DNA of 64,000 bases. Source: Gp6-AA40 sp036742665 (GTDB taxonomy: Bacteria > Acidobacteriota > Vicinamibacteria > Vicinamibacterales > UBA2999). Below the pieces are notes generated by a model, which saw nothing but the letters and a program-made list of their open reading frames with translations, was not told where the DNA came from and did not search any database. Each line of letters opens with the position of its first letter. Position 1 is the first letter of the stretch. Shown in pieces: positions 51,326 to 59,368 of the stretch. Position numbers and translations under genes: made by a program. The stretch lies in NCBI GenBank assembly GCA_036742665.1, contig DAINQP010000002.1, forward strand, positions 7,135 through 71,134, in the 5' to 3' direction.

Positions 51326-54025
51326 ATGGCGCTCGAGGCAGGTACCCGCTTCGGTCCCTACGAGGTCCTGTCGCTGGTTGGTGTCGGCGGCATGGGCGAG
51401 GTGTACAAAGCCCGCGACAGTCGGCTCGATCGCATCGTCGCGATCAAGCTGCTGCGCGCCGACGTCGCCGGCCGCGCCGATCGCCGCGCACGCTTCGCCA
51501 AGGAAGCGCGGGCGATCTCCTCCCTGAGTCATCCTCATATCTGCGCGCTCTATGACGTCGGCGACGACAACAGTCAGCCGTTCATCGTCATGGAATTTCT
51601 CGAGGGCGAGACTCTTGACGATCGGCTGACGCGCGGTGTGCTGCCGGCCGCCGACGTGCTTCGATTCGGAATGCAGATCGTGGGCGCGCTTGCCCACGCC
51701 CATCGTGCGCACGTCGTGCACCGCGATCTCAAGCCCGGAAACGTCATGCTGACCTCGGCAGGTGTCAAGCTGCTCGATTTTGGTCTGGCCCGACGAAACG
51801 AGGTCGAGGCCACAGCTCTGGGCTCGACGACGGTTTCGTTCGATCGCGGCGCGCTCACCGAGGAAGGCACCATCGTCGGCACCTTTCAGTACATGGCCCC
51901 GGAGCAGCTCCAGGGCAAAGAGCCCGACGAACGAACGGACATTTTTGCCTTCGGTGCGCTGCTGTTCGAGATGGCAACCGGCCGCAAGGCGTTCGACGGT
52001 CGAACGCAGACGGGCCTCATCGCGTCGATCCTCAGCGAGCAGCCACCGCCCGTGTCCGACGCGCGCGATGACGCAGGATTGCCTCCGGCGCTCGACCACC
52101 TCGTCGAACGCTGCATCGCCAAGGACCCCGACGACCGCTGGCAGACTGCACGAGACCTCGAGCGCGAGCTCGAATGGGTTGCGAGCGCCGGCTCGTCATC
52201 GAGCAGCGCGTCGAGCCGCTCTTCCACACGTCGCCGTGTGCTGATGGTGGCAATGCTAATCATGGCGCTGGCTTCCGTCCTGATGGCCTTACGGTTCGTC
52301 CGGTGGCCGAAATCGAGCGGCGGGAGCACCGAGGTTACGCGGTTCATCATTGCCCCGCCGCCGGCATCACTCATTCCGTTCGGCGAGCAACGCACACGGA
52401 TCGCGCTCTCACCCGACGGACGAACGCTGGCTTTCGTCGCCTTCAACAAGGGCCATCTGCAGATTTGGGTGCAGCCGCTTGATTCGCTCGTGCCGCGTCC
52501 TCTCGACGGTACCGAAGACGCGGTGTCGCCCTTCTGGTCGCCAAACAGCAAGTACCTGGGATTTTTCACGCCGGCTTCCGGGGAGCTCAAGCGGATCGAT
52601 CTCTCGGGTGGTCCGCCACGTACGATCTGCGCTGCAGCGGCCGAAGGGCTCGCCGAATGGGGACAGGACAACACCATCCTGTTCACGATCTTCCGCAGCG
52701 GTATTTTCCGCGTCTCCGCAGATGGCGGCGTGCCGATGCGCGTGACGTCGCTCGACAAGTCGCGGCGCGAACTCAATCATTACTGGCCGAGCTTTCTGCC
52801 CGGAGGCACGCACTTGCTTTATCTCGCGACGGCCAACGCGACCGATACGTCGAAAGCACCACCGAGCGTCTACGTCGCGACTCTCGACGGACGTGATCCA
52901 CAACCGCTCGATGGGATCCACTCGCGCGCGGTGTTCGTGGCGCCGGGTTATCTGCTCTTCGAAGACGGAGGAAGTCTGCTGGCGCAGCGATTCGATCTCA
53001 CCAATCGTCGTCTGAGCGGCGAGGCGATACGGATTGCCGAGCAGATCGCCGTGAATCGAACATTGGGCACGGCACATTTCAGCGTCTCGACCACCGGCAC
53101 GCTCGCCTATCTGGGCAGCGGAGATGCGTACGAGATGATCTGGTTCGACCGGCAGGGCACTCCCAGCCCCACGGGGTGGGCGACGCAGTGGTACGGTGAA
53201 CCGCGCATTTCGCCAGATTCGAACCGGGCCGTCGTGCCGGTCTTCGATCCACGCAGCGGCGCGGCGGACCTCTGGATTTACGACTTGCTGAGAAATGTGC
53301 CGACCCGCTTCACGACGGACTCTCCAACCGACAAGGATCCAGTGTGGTCTCCAGACGGCAGCGGAGTGCTCTATACGACTGAGCGGGGTGGCTCGCCGAA
53401 TATTTTTCTCAAGAGGTTCGACAACGGCGGAGAGCTCACACCGATGGTGGTGAACCCCGTGCCTGTGTTTGCCGATGATTGGTCACGCGATGGGAACTGG
53501 ATCGCGTATACGGTGAACACGACGAAGGCAGGAACTGACCTGTGGCTGAAGCCACTCATCGGCGACCGAAAGGAACGCGTTTTCCTCAACACCCGCTTCA
53601 ACGAAGAGGGCGCCAGATTCTCACCAGACTCACGATGGCTGGCATTTGCGTCGAACGAGACCGGCGATACGCCGGAAGTCTATGTGGCACGCGTCGATGA
53701 ACCGGAGCAACGCGTGCGGATTTCAAGTGGTGGCGGCACTGCACCGCGCTGGCGGCGCGACGGCAAGGAGTTGTTCTACGCCGCGGCCAACGGCCGAACG
53801 ATGATGGTGGCACCGATCGAGTCGCTGTCACCATTCCGGGCGGGCGCACCCAAACAACTGTTCACGCTCGGCGTTGGCTCGGCAGCTACCCGCCATCGGG
53901 TTCGCAACACTGACTTTGACGTCGCTCCCAACGGCCAGAGATTCCTCATCAGCATTCCAGTCGGGCAGCCGGCATCGTCACAGACCACAATCGTGCTCAA
54001 CTGGCCGGCAGCGCTGGGCCGTTAA
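51326..54025 (+). CDS. Ser/Thr protein kinase with PD40 beta-propeller
   Basis: 899 residues. Kinase domain (about 8-275) with VGVGGMGEVYKA, the Lys in VAIKLLR, catalytic VHRDLKPGNVML, DFGLAR and MAPEQLQG; all key residues are present, so it should be active. A membrane span (VLMVAMLIMALASVLMALRFV) lies near 305-325. The rest is a PD40/WD40-like propeller outside the cytoplasm (ALSPDGRTLAFVAF, VSPFWSPNSKYLGFF, DPVWSPDGSGVLYTT, ARFSPDSRWLAFAS). This acidobacterial architecture probably senses an external ligand. The start has no strong ribosome binding site. Confidence 0.93.
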   Translation: MALEAGTRFGPYEVLSLVGVGGMGEVYKARDSRLDRIVAIKLLRADVAGRADRRARFAKEARAISSLSHPHICALYDVGDDNSQPFIVMEFLEGETLDDRLTRGVLPAADVLRFGMQIVGALAHAHRAHVVHRDLKPGNVMLTSAGVKLLDFGLARRNEVEATALGSTTVSFDRGALTEEGTIVGTFQYMAPEQLQGKEPDERTDIFAFGALLFEMATGRKAFDGRTQTGLIASILSEQPPPVSDARDDAGLPPALDHLVERCIAKDPDDRWQTARDLERELEWVASAGSSSSSASSRSSTRRRVLMVAMLIMALASVLMALRFVRWPKSSGGSTEVTRFIIAPPPASLIPFGEQRTRIALSPDGRTLAFVAFNKGHLQIWVQPLDSLVPRPLDGTEDAVSPFWSPNSKYLGFFTPASGELKRIDLSGGPPRTICAAAAEGLAEWGQDNTILFTIFRSGIFRVSADGGVPMRVTSLDKSRRELNHYWPSFLPGGTHLLYLATANATDTSKAPPSVYVATLDGRDPQPLDGIHSRAVFVAPGYLLFEDGGSLLAQRFDLTNRRLSGEAIRIAEQIAVNRTLGTAHFSVSTTGTLAYLGSGDAYEMIWFDRQGTPSPTGWATQWYGEPRISPDSNRAVVPVFDPRSGAADLWIYDLLRNVPTRFTTDSPTDKDPVWSPDGSGVLYTTERGGSPNIFLKRFDNGGELTPMVVNPVPVFADDWSRDGNWIAYTVNTTKAGTDLWLKPLIGDRKERVFLNTRFNEEGARFSPDSRWLAFASNETGDTPEVYVARVDEPEQRVRISSGGGTAPRWRRDGKELFYAAANGRTMMVAPIESLSPFRAGAPKQLFTLGVGSAATRHRVRNTDFDVAPNGQRFLISIPVGQPASSQTTIVLNWPAALGR

Positions 54026-54158
54026 GGGGTGCACCAGGTTCGGACGCCGTAATGCGAGCATGGCGGGGCCGCTCTACGTCATCACCAAGATCGATTCGGT
54101 GCGGGTCGGGCTCGACCTTCGCGCGCAGCGTGGTGACGCACCAGGCCTCATGCCGATC

Positions 54159-54310
54159 GGCGGCCTGAATGCCGCCCTTTCGACCTCTCCAGCTATCGCC
54201 AGGTCTTCGGTGCGAACACGTCGCTCAATCCGCCGCTGCGCGCCAAATCATCACCGTGATCTGGCTGACCGGCCTTCCCGGCTAACGGATGGAAGTGGCC
54301 GAGCTGGTAG
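54159..54310 (+). pseudogene. Deletion-scarred copy of the DUF6644/DUF6152 cassette
   Basis: 54159-54246 matches 48890-48978 of the second DUF6644 gene with a few substitutions (GGCGGCCTGAATGCCGCC, then CGCTCAATCCGCCGCTGCGC). After a short unmatched join, 54284-54310 matches 49466-49491, the last codons of the DUF6152 gene (GGATGGAAGTGGCCGAGCTGG). About 480 bases between the two are missing. The whole gap 54026-54400 has no other gene I can support. Confidence 0.7.
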
Positions 54311-54400
54311 CACGTTCACAAAGGACTGCCTAGCTGCGCGGTGGCGGGAGGTGTGCTTTTGTGGACACACGGGCGGAGCGTTCGCCATCACACTTGATCC

Positions 54401-55111
54401 ATGCAGCGCAACATTCGTTCCGGTGCCGGAATCAAGACGACGAAGGTGAAGGCCAGCGCCCAGAACGCGTCAGTATTCAGCCTCCAGGCGTTTCTCGAGT
54501 CGGCCGGGATTGCCCAAAAGGGCTTACCGTACCGGCGTGGCGAACCCATCTTCACTCAAGGCGATGCCTGCGAGCATGTCTGGTACATCCAGTCCGGTGG
54601 GATCAAGCTGTCGGTGCTGTCGAAGACAGGGAAAGAAGCCGTGGTCGCCATGCTTGGGCCGGGTGACTTCTTCGGCGAGGGATGCCTGGCGGGTCAGGAG
54701 GTTCGCATGGGAAGCGCCACGGCGGTCACCCCGAGCGCGATCCTGCGCATCGACAAGGGATACATGGCGCACCTGCTGCACAAGCAGCACGCGATGTCCG
54801 ACCGGTTCATCTCGCATATCCTGACCCGTAACATCCGGATCGAAGAGGACCTGATCGATCAACTCTTCAACTCCAGTGAGAAGCGGCTGGCGCGCACGCT
54901 GCTGCTGCTGGCGCGATACGGGAAACAGGCGAAGCCGACCCGCGTGGTACCCCAGATCTCGCAGGAGACACTCGCCGAGATGGTTGGTACGACACGCTCA
55001 CGGGTGAATTTCTTCCTGAACAAGTTCAGGAAGCTGGGCTTCATCGAGTACGAGGCTGAGCGCCCGATCAAGATCAACAACTCCCTGCTCAGCGTCGTGC
55101 TGCACGATTGA
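54401..55111 (+). CDS. Crp/Fnr-family transcriptional regulator
   Basis: 236 residues. Cyclic-nucleotide-binding-type barrel at about 45-130 (GEPIFTQGDACEHVWYIQSG, MLGPGDFFGEGCLAG), a long dimer helix, and a winged helix at about 180-230 (ISQETLAEMVGTTRSRVNFF, KFRKLGFIEYE). It lacks the Fnr N-terminal Cys set. Ligand not readable. It stands alone, convergent with a histidine kinase gene. Confidence 0.92.
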   Translation: MQRNIRSGAGIKTTKVKASAQNASVFSLQAFLESAGIAQKGLPYRRGEPIFTQGDACEHVWYIQSGGIKLSVLSKTGKEAVVAMLGPGDFFGEGCLAGQEVRMGSATAVTPSAILRIDKGYMAHLLHKQHAMSDRFISHILTRNIRIEEDLIDQLFNSSEKRLARTLLLLARYGKQAKPTRVVPQISQETLAEMVGTTRSRVNFFLNKFRKLGFIEYEAERPIKINNSLLSVVLHD

Positions 55112-55139
55112 GGCGACTGACCGGGGCCCGCTTTCCGCG

Positions 55140-56231
55140 TCAACTCATCGCGGGGACGGGCTCGGCGAGCCGCGGCAAATCAATGGTGAACACGCATCCA
55201 CATTCGGGCAGGTTCCGCGCGTAGAGCCGGCCATGGCTCGCTTCGACGCCCCATCGACTGAACGCGAGACCGACGCCTAGTCCCGTGCGATCCCGGCTTC
55301 GCTGCTCGAACGGGCGGAACAGATCGTCGTGATTCGCACCGGGCAGGCCTCCGCATTCGTCTTCGACTTCGATGAGAACACGTTCGGCACTGCCGCGCAC
55401 GCGCAGCGTGACAGTGGTCTTCGGTCGGGTGAACTTGAAGGCGTTCTGCAACAGGTTGCCGACGACCGCCGCGAGCACTTGGCGATCCCCTTGGATGGCG
55501 ATGTCCTGATCCACCGGCAGAACCGTCAACCGGAGACCGATCGTCTGTGCATGGAGCACCGCCGCGGCGACGACTTCGTCGACGAGCTCGGACAACTGGA
55601 TTCGGTCCGGGTTTTGGATTCCCTGTGTGAGACGCACCTCGGCGAGCGAGCGGCCAATGAGCGCGCGCAATGCGAGGAGACTGCGATGGAGTACGGTGCC
55701 CGTGCTGCCGCTGACGCCCACGTTCCCGGTTCTGAGAACCTCGAACGACAGAATCGCCGTGTTGAGCAAATTTCGCAACTCGTGTGCGAGGAACTCCAAT
55801 CGCTCGGCGCCCCGCGCCGCTGCGACATCGACGGTAGATTGATCCCGATGACGTCCATATTCGGTGACCGCGCCGGCAATCGCTTCGTCGAGGCATCGGT
55901 TGAGTACACAGAAATCCGCGCTGCTGATCGCGGCGCTCATTTCCGTGGCCAACTCGGTGACCGACTGGCACACGTCACCATAGTCGTGCACGACCTGGGA
56001 CACGGTGAACCCCTTCCGGAGAAGCTCACGGCCGTGTTGGATCGCGCTTTCACCGATCTCTGGGCTCGATGGCGCGCCGAGCCGTAACGCCTCGATCAGT
56101 TGATCGAGAAACAGCGGCACTCCATAGTCCTCGTCCGGTTGGTTGAGAACTGCGACCGACCTCACAGCCACCTTGGCCCGGCAGCGGGTGATGATCTCGT
56201 CGCGATGGGCGGCAATGAACCGATCGAGCAT
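55140..56231 (-). CDS. Cytoplasmic sensor histidine kinase
   Basis: 363 residues, no membrane span. The N-terminal helical domain (about 1-130, MLDRFIAAHRDEIITRCRAK) is of the RsbRD/globin-like sensor type. The phospho-acceptor helix is ERLEFLAHELRNLLNTAIL. ATPase boxes are VVGNLLQNAFKFTRPKT, EVEDECGGLPG and GLGVGLAFSRWGVEASHG. Start at 56231 is supported by GGAGA about eight bases upstream. No receiver gene adjoins; the REC-HATPase protein at 57735 is 1.5 kb away on the same strand. Confidence 0.85.
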   Translation of the reverse strand: MLDRFIAAHRDEIITRCRAKVAVRSVAVLNQPDEDYGVPLFLDQLIEALRLGAPSSPEIGESAIQHGRELLRKGFTVSQVVHDYGDVCQSVTELATEMSAAISSADFCVLNRCLDEAIAGAVTEYGRHRDQSTVDVAAARGAERLEFLAHELRNLLNTAILSFEVLRTGNVGVSGSTGTVLHRSLLALRALIGRSLAEVRLTQGIQNPDRIQLSELVDEVVAAAVLHAQTIGLRLTVLPVDQDIAIQGDRQVLAAVVGNLLQNAFKFTRPKTTVTLRVRGSAERVLIEVEDECGGLPGANHDDLFRPFEQRSRDRTGLGVGLAFSRWGVEASHGRLYARNLPECGCVFTIDLPRLAEPVPAMS

Positions 56232-56463
56232 GTACGTTTCTCCAACAGCCTCGGACTCGCACCTGTCGAGGGTCACACGAACGATTGAGTGGGGAGTTGG
56301 CTTAGCGCGGGAACCCGACGTCCGAGACAGCATGGTAGGCCGTGAGCCAGCCCAGCGCCTGTTCCAAACAGCACACTGTGACGATGTATACAAACGCACA
56401 GACACGCATTCGCAAGAATGGCACGATCATCAAGCGCTCGAACATCTGCATCGGGCGACACCT

Positions 56464-56610
56464 ATGTGGTCGATCATCGTCCTCTTCATCGCGGGAGCCG
56501 CGCTCCTGATCGGCTCCAGATTTCGAGTACCTGGCGGCGTGAATCCCGCACACCTCGGATGGATGAGCGCGCAGTGGCTCGCCGAGTACCGCGCGTCCCA
56601 GAGGATGTAG
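56464..56610 (+). CDS. 48-residue membrane protein
   Basis: One membrane span (MWSIIVLFIAGAALLIGSRF) followed by a conserved-looking tail (PGGVNPAHLGWMSAQWLAEY). The hydrophobic start and the HLGWMSxQWLAEYRAS end recall a very small protein repeatedly seen in Acidobacteriota. No function known. The ribosome binding site is weak. The frame is also open upstream, but that part is not protein-like. Confidence 0.6.
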   Translation: MWSIIVLFIAGAALLIGSRFRVPGGVNPAHLGWMSAQWLAEYRASQRM

Positions 56611-56630
56611 ATGACGGAAGGCTTGACAGA

Positions 56631-56891
56631 ATGACCGCAGTCCACGTCGAAGAGCCGAACGCCATCGATCTCGCGCGACTCGACGACGACGGCGGCGGTT
56701 CGCGAGCCGGGAGCCCTCCGCGACTGCGTGACCTCGTCAACCCTGACTCACCCACCACCATGGACGCGGCCACCATTGCCGCGCGCCAGCGAGAGCGAGG
56801 CGGCGCACCGAATCAGTACCGCCCGGCGCGCGAAGGATCGCCGTGGAAGCGCCTGGCGCTGACGCTGCGTCGTTTCCTGATCGGCCGTTGA
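56631..56891 (+). CDS. Small hypothetical protein
   Basis: 86 residues, charged and mostly polar: MTAVHVEEPNAIDLARLDDD, a Gly/Pro/Arg-rich middle, then a basic amphipathic end (WKRLALTLRRFLIGR). GGAAGG lies about ten bases ahead of the ATG. It follows the 48-residue membrane protein gene by 20 bases and may be cotranscribed. No family recognised. Confidence 0.4.
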   Translation: MTAVHVEEPNAIDLARLDDDGGGSRAGSPPRLRDLVNPDSPTTMDAATIAARQRERGGAPNQYRPAREGSPWKRLALTLRRFLIGR

Positions 56892-57734
56892 CAAAAGTCG
56901 AAGCTCCAGCTCAGCCTCGGCGCAAATGTTCAAGAGTGAACAGCGCCCTTTGTCTGTTCGATCGAGTATCACGGTTTCCGTCGGAGCATCGAGGCCCGGT
57001 GACACTCGGATTGTCGCAGAACCGACGGCAGGGATAGAGCGATGACTATTGAAGACCCTGAGCTGGACAATCTGTTTCGAGATGACCACTCTGAGATGCC
57101 CCACGAGAGTCGCCATGCAGGACGGACGCCGGGCGATGGGCACGAGCGCTCGTCCAACCGAACCCGACACGGTGGATTCACCGTCACGTTGCGCATCAAG
57201 CCGGACCGGCGCTGCCTCGTCACGCCAATCGATCCGGCGAGTGAACGGCGGCACTGTCGAAAATGACAGTGAACACCGGGACCGCACAGGCGTCGGAGTT
57301 CAGCGCACGACTGAGCGTCACCGTTCACTTCGAATCACGCGGCGGAGTCGTGAAGGCCTGGTTTCGCGCGTGGACGCGCGCTCGAAGGTGACGGTCCTGG
57401 CCTGTAGATTCGGTATGGCCGTCCTGCCCGCCAGCGTCCAGGCATCCGCATGAGGCGTCCCGTCCACGTTGATCGCACCAGGCGTCCACCACGCGTGATA
57501 GGAGCGAGCCAGTTGCGGCAGCCCGAACCCGAGCAGATCTTCAGCGCGTCGGCGTGATCCCATGGCCAGGACTACCTCATCATGCGCGAGGACGACGGGT
57601 CACCGTCAAAGAGACGATTCGTGAGGGACTCAATCTTGGCTCATTGGGCGGCCGGATCAACGTGCCGCAAGGAATTTGGATCGGGCCTGGTGCTGATGGA
57701 ATCGTCACACAAAGCCAAGAAATCCGGCTAAGGT
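56892..57734. other. Region with little gene support
   Basis: Several short frames exist on both strands but none has a clear family pattern. A 74-residue plus-strand frame at 57042-57266 has a plausible start. A minus-strand frame near 57318-57563 (LLGFGLPQLARSYHAWWTPG) has protein-like composition but no match I know. The stretch could hold decayed genes. Confidence 0.4.
57042..57266 (+). CDS. Possible small protein
   Basis: 74 residues (MTIEDPELDNLFRDDHSEMP, later FTVTLRIKPDRRCLV). GCAGGGA lies ahead of the ATG. Composition is charged and the end is basic. Support is only the start site and the frame itself. Confidence 0.3.
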   Translation: MTIEDPELDNLFRDDHSEMPHESRHAGRTPGDGHERSSNRTRHGGFTVTLRIKPDRRCLVTPIDPASERRHCRK

Positions 57735-58571
57735 TTAGTCGAGGTATTTGACAAACACCACTTCGTTCTGTCGCTCGTTATAGATCAGCTCGTCGGCGAT
57801 GGCGCGAATCAGCACGAGCCCGAACCCTCCAGGGCGCAGTCCCTTCTCGTGCCGAACATCGTCGTGAGCGATGTCACCGGGTGCGCTGTGAATGGCTGCA
57901 TGGGACAGGTCGTCGAAATTGAAGCCCAGGCCAGGGTCGGCGATCCGATATAGCAACATCCGGCGGGTTCGCAGACACGCAACGCGAACCTTCTTCGCTG
58001 GATTGAGCTGTCCTCCCCACTCGATGCCATTCAGCAGCAGCTCACGAAAGGCGAGACCGACTGAATCGCGTGTTTCAGCAGGAAGATCTGTCTCGAGCTG
58101 TTGGACGAAACTCTGTATCCGGTCGGCCGCGTCACGAGTGCACGGCACCAGCAACTCTACCCAGTCTGCTCGCGCAGATATCACCTCGATGGTTGTAACA
58201 CCTGAGCCCGCTGAGAACGCGCGCGTGACGACCTCGATAAGCCGTGACGGTTCGATTGGCTTGGCAAGAAAATCGTAAGCGTGTCGGCGGAGAGCATCGA
58301 GCATCACCTCCGTCGTGTCCGCGCCAGTCATGACTACGACCTTCGGAGGACGCCATTTGCCGCCACAGCGAGCCAGGATTTCCAACCCGCCGATCTTGGG
58401 CAATCGAACGTCCAACAGCACGACGCGGAAATCGTGACTGCTGATCTTCTCCATTGCCTCTGCACCATCGCGCGCGACTTCAACCGTAAAACCTTCATTA
58501 GCGAGAAGCTGCCTCAACCCAGTTCTTGTTGCGTCATCGTCATCAACAACCAACAGGTCTGAATGATTCAT
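57735..58571 (-). CDS. Response-regulator receiver fused to an RsbW-like ATPase domain
   Basis: 278 residues. Receiver domain: acidic VVDDDD near residue 8, phospho-acceptor Asp in VVLLDVRLPKIGG near 53, VVVMTGADTTE, Lys in DFLAKPIEPSR. The C-terminal half (about 140-278) is an HATPase_c_2/RsbW-type domain: LAFRELLLNGIEWGG, DPGLGFNF and PGGFGLVLIRAIADEL. RsbW-like proteins phosphorylate anti-anti-sigma factors, so this fusion links a phosphorelay to sigma-factor or kinase-type switching. No RsbV partner gene was seen nearby. Confidence 0.85.
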   Translation of the reverse strand: MNHSDLLVVDDDDATRTGLRQLLANEGFTVEVARDGAEAMEKISSHDFRVVLLDVRLPKIGGLEILARCGGKWRPPKVVVMTGADTTEVMLDALRRHAYDFLAKPIEPSRLIEVVTRAFSAGSGVTTIEVISARADWVELLVPCTRDAADRIQSFVQQLETDLPAETRDSVGLAFRELLLNGIEWGGQLNPAKKVRVACLRTRRMLLYRIADPGLGFNFDDLSHAAIHSAPGDIAHDDVRHEKGLRPGGFGLVLIRAIADELIYNERQNEVVFVKYLD

Positions 58572-58618
58572 GAAGTCTCCGTGGACCGTCTCTATGCAAA
58601 AGCCGGTTGAGCCTGGAA

Positions 58619-58810
58619 TCAGAGCGACTTCAGATACTCAACGAGATCTCGCTGTTGCTCCGCGGTGAGATCCAGACCACGAACTCGGTTGTAATGCACC
58701 ACAACGTCGGCGGGCGTCGCGGCACTGCGGTCGTGAAAGTACGGCGCGTGTTCCATAGCGCACGCAGAGGCGTCTCGATGTGCGGGCCCAGTGAGCTCGC
58801 GTGACCTCGA
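58619..58810 (-). pseudogene. Frameshifted tail of a cytochrome-c-peroxidase-like protein
   Basis: One frame ends SSLGPHIETPLRALWNT at 58747. Another frame continues directly with APYFHDRSAATPADVVV and ends LTAEQQRDLVEYLKSL at the stop. Joined, this is the C-terminal end of a dihaem peroxidase or related cytochrome. The frame change is at 58747. No haem-binding CxxCH lies in the remnant. Confidence 0.6.
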
Positions 58811-58960
58811 CACCATCCGGCGAAGTGAGTATATGCCAGAGCCGAGAACACCGCGGTGCTGAACCGCACACCGGGCCACCTCTCACCGACGAATGTCTCA
58901 CTTGTCCGGTTCAGAACATCTCTCGTGCGCCATCGCCGGTACCCTGGGGCAGGTGATTTA

Positions 58961-59368
58961 ATGAATGACGATGCCACTGTCCCTGCGGTTGCGGAAGCAC
59001 ACCGCAATTCCGCCGAGGCTGCCAGGAATGATGCCGAACAGTTCAGGCGACTCGCCGAGGAGACTCGTGAAGTTCGCGATCATCATCGCGAAGCGCTCGA
59101 AGCAATCCGACAGGAGCGAGAGCATCTGAGGAACGCCGCTGAGACGGCGCGCATCGCCAGCGAGGAGGCGCGGATCGCCGCCGAGACGGCGCGCACTGCT
59201 GGCGAGGAAGCGCGGGACGCCGCCCACGCGGCGCGGGAGGCCGTGGTGGAGACGGTGCGCGTCACTGCCGAAGCGCTCAGCGCGTCGCTCGAACAAATGC
59301 AATTGGTGGAGGACATGCGGCGGACCCTCCGTGAGGTAAGGGACCACAACAAGCTTGAGTCGAACTAG
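58961..59368 (+). CDS. Coiled-coil protein
   Basis: 135 residues, almost all helix and charged, with repeating seven-residue units near 55-95 (AAETARIASEEARIAAETAR). AGGTGA lies ahead of the ATG. The repeated DNA units of about 21 bases probably arose by tandem duplication. Structural or scaffolding role expected. The final TAG overlaps, base for base, the CTA of the gene on the other strand, so both genes end at a palindromic CTAG. Confidence 0.75.
   Translation: MNDDATVPAVAEAHRNSAEAARNDAEQFRRLAEETREVRDHHREALEAIRQEREHLRNAAETARIASEEARIAAETARTAGEEARDAAHAAREAVVETVRVTAEALSASLEQMQLVEDMRRTLREVRDHNKLESN

Noticed and set aside
54026..54400. A plus-strand protein frame continuing through the gap after the kinase gene
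   Set aside because: The frame contains the scrambled cassette remnant and shows no coherent domain.
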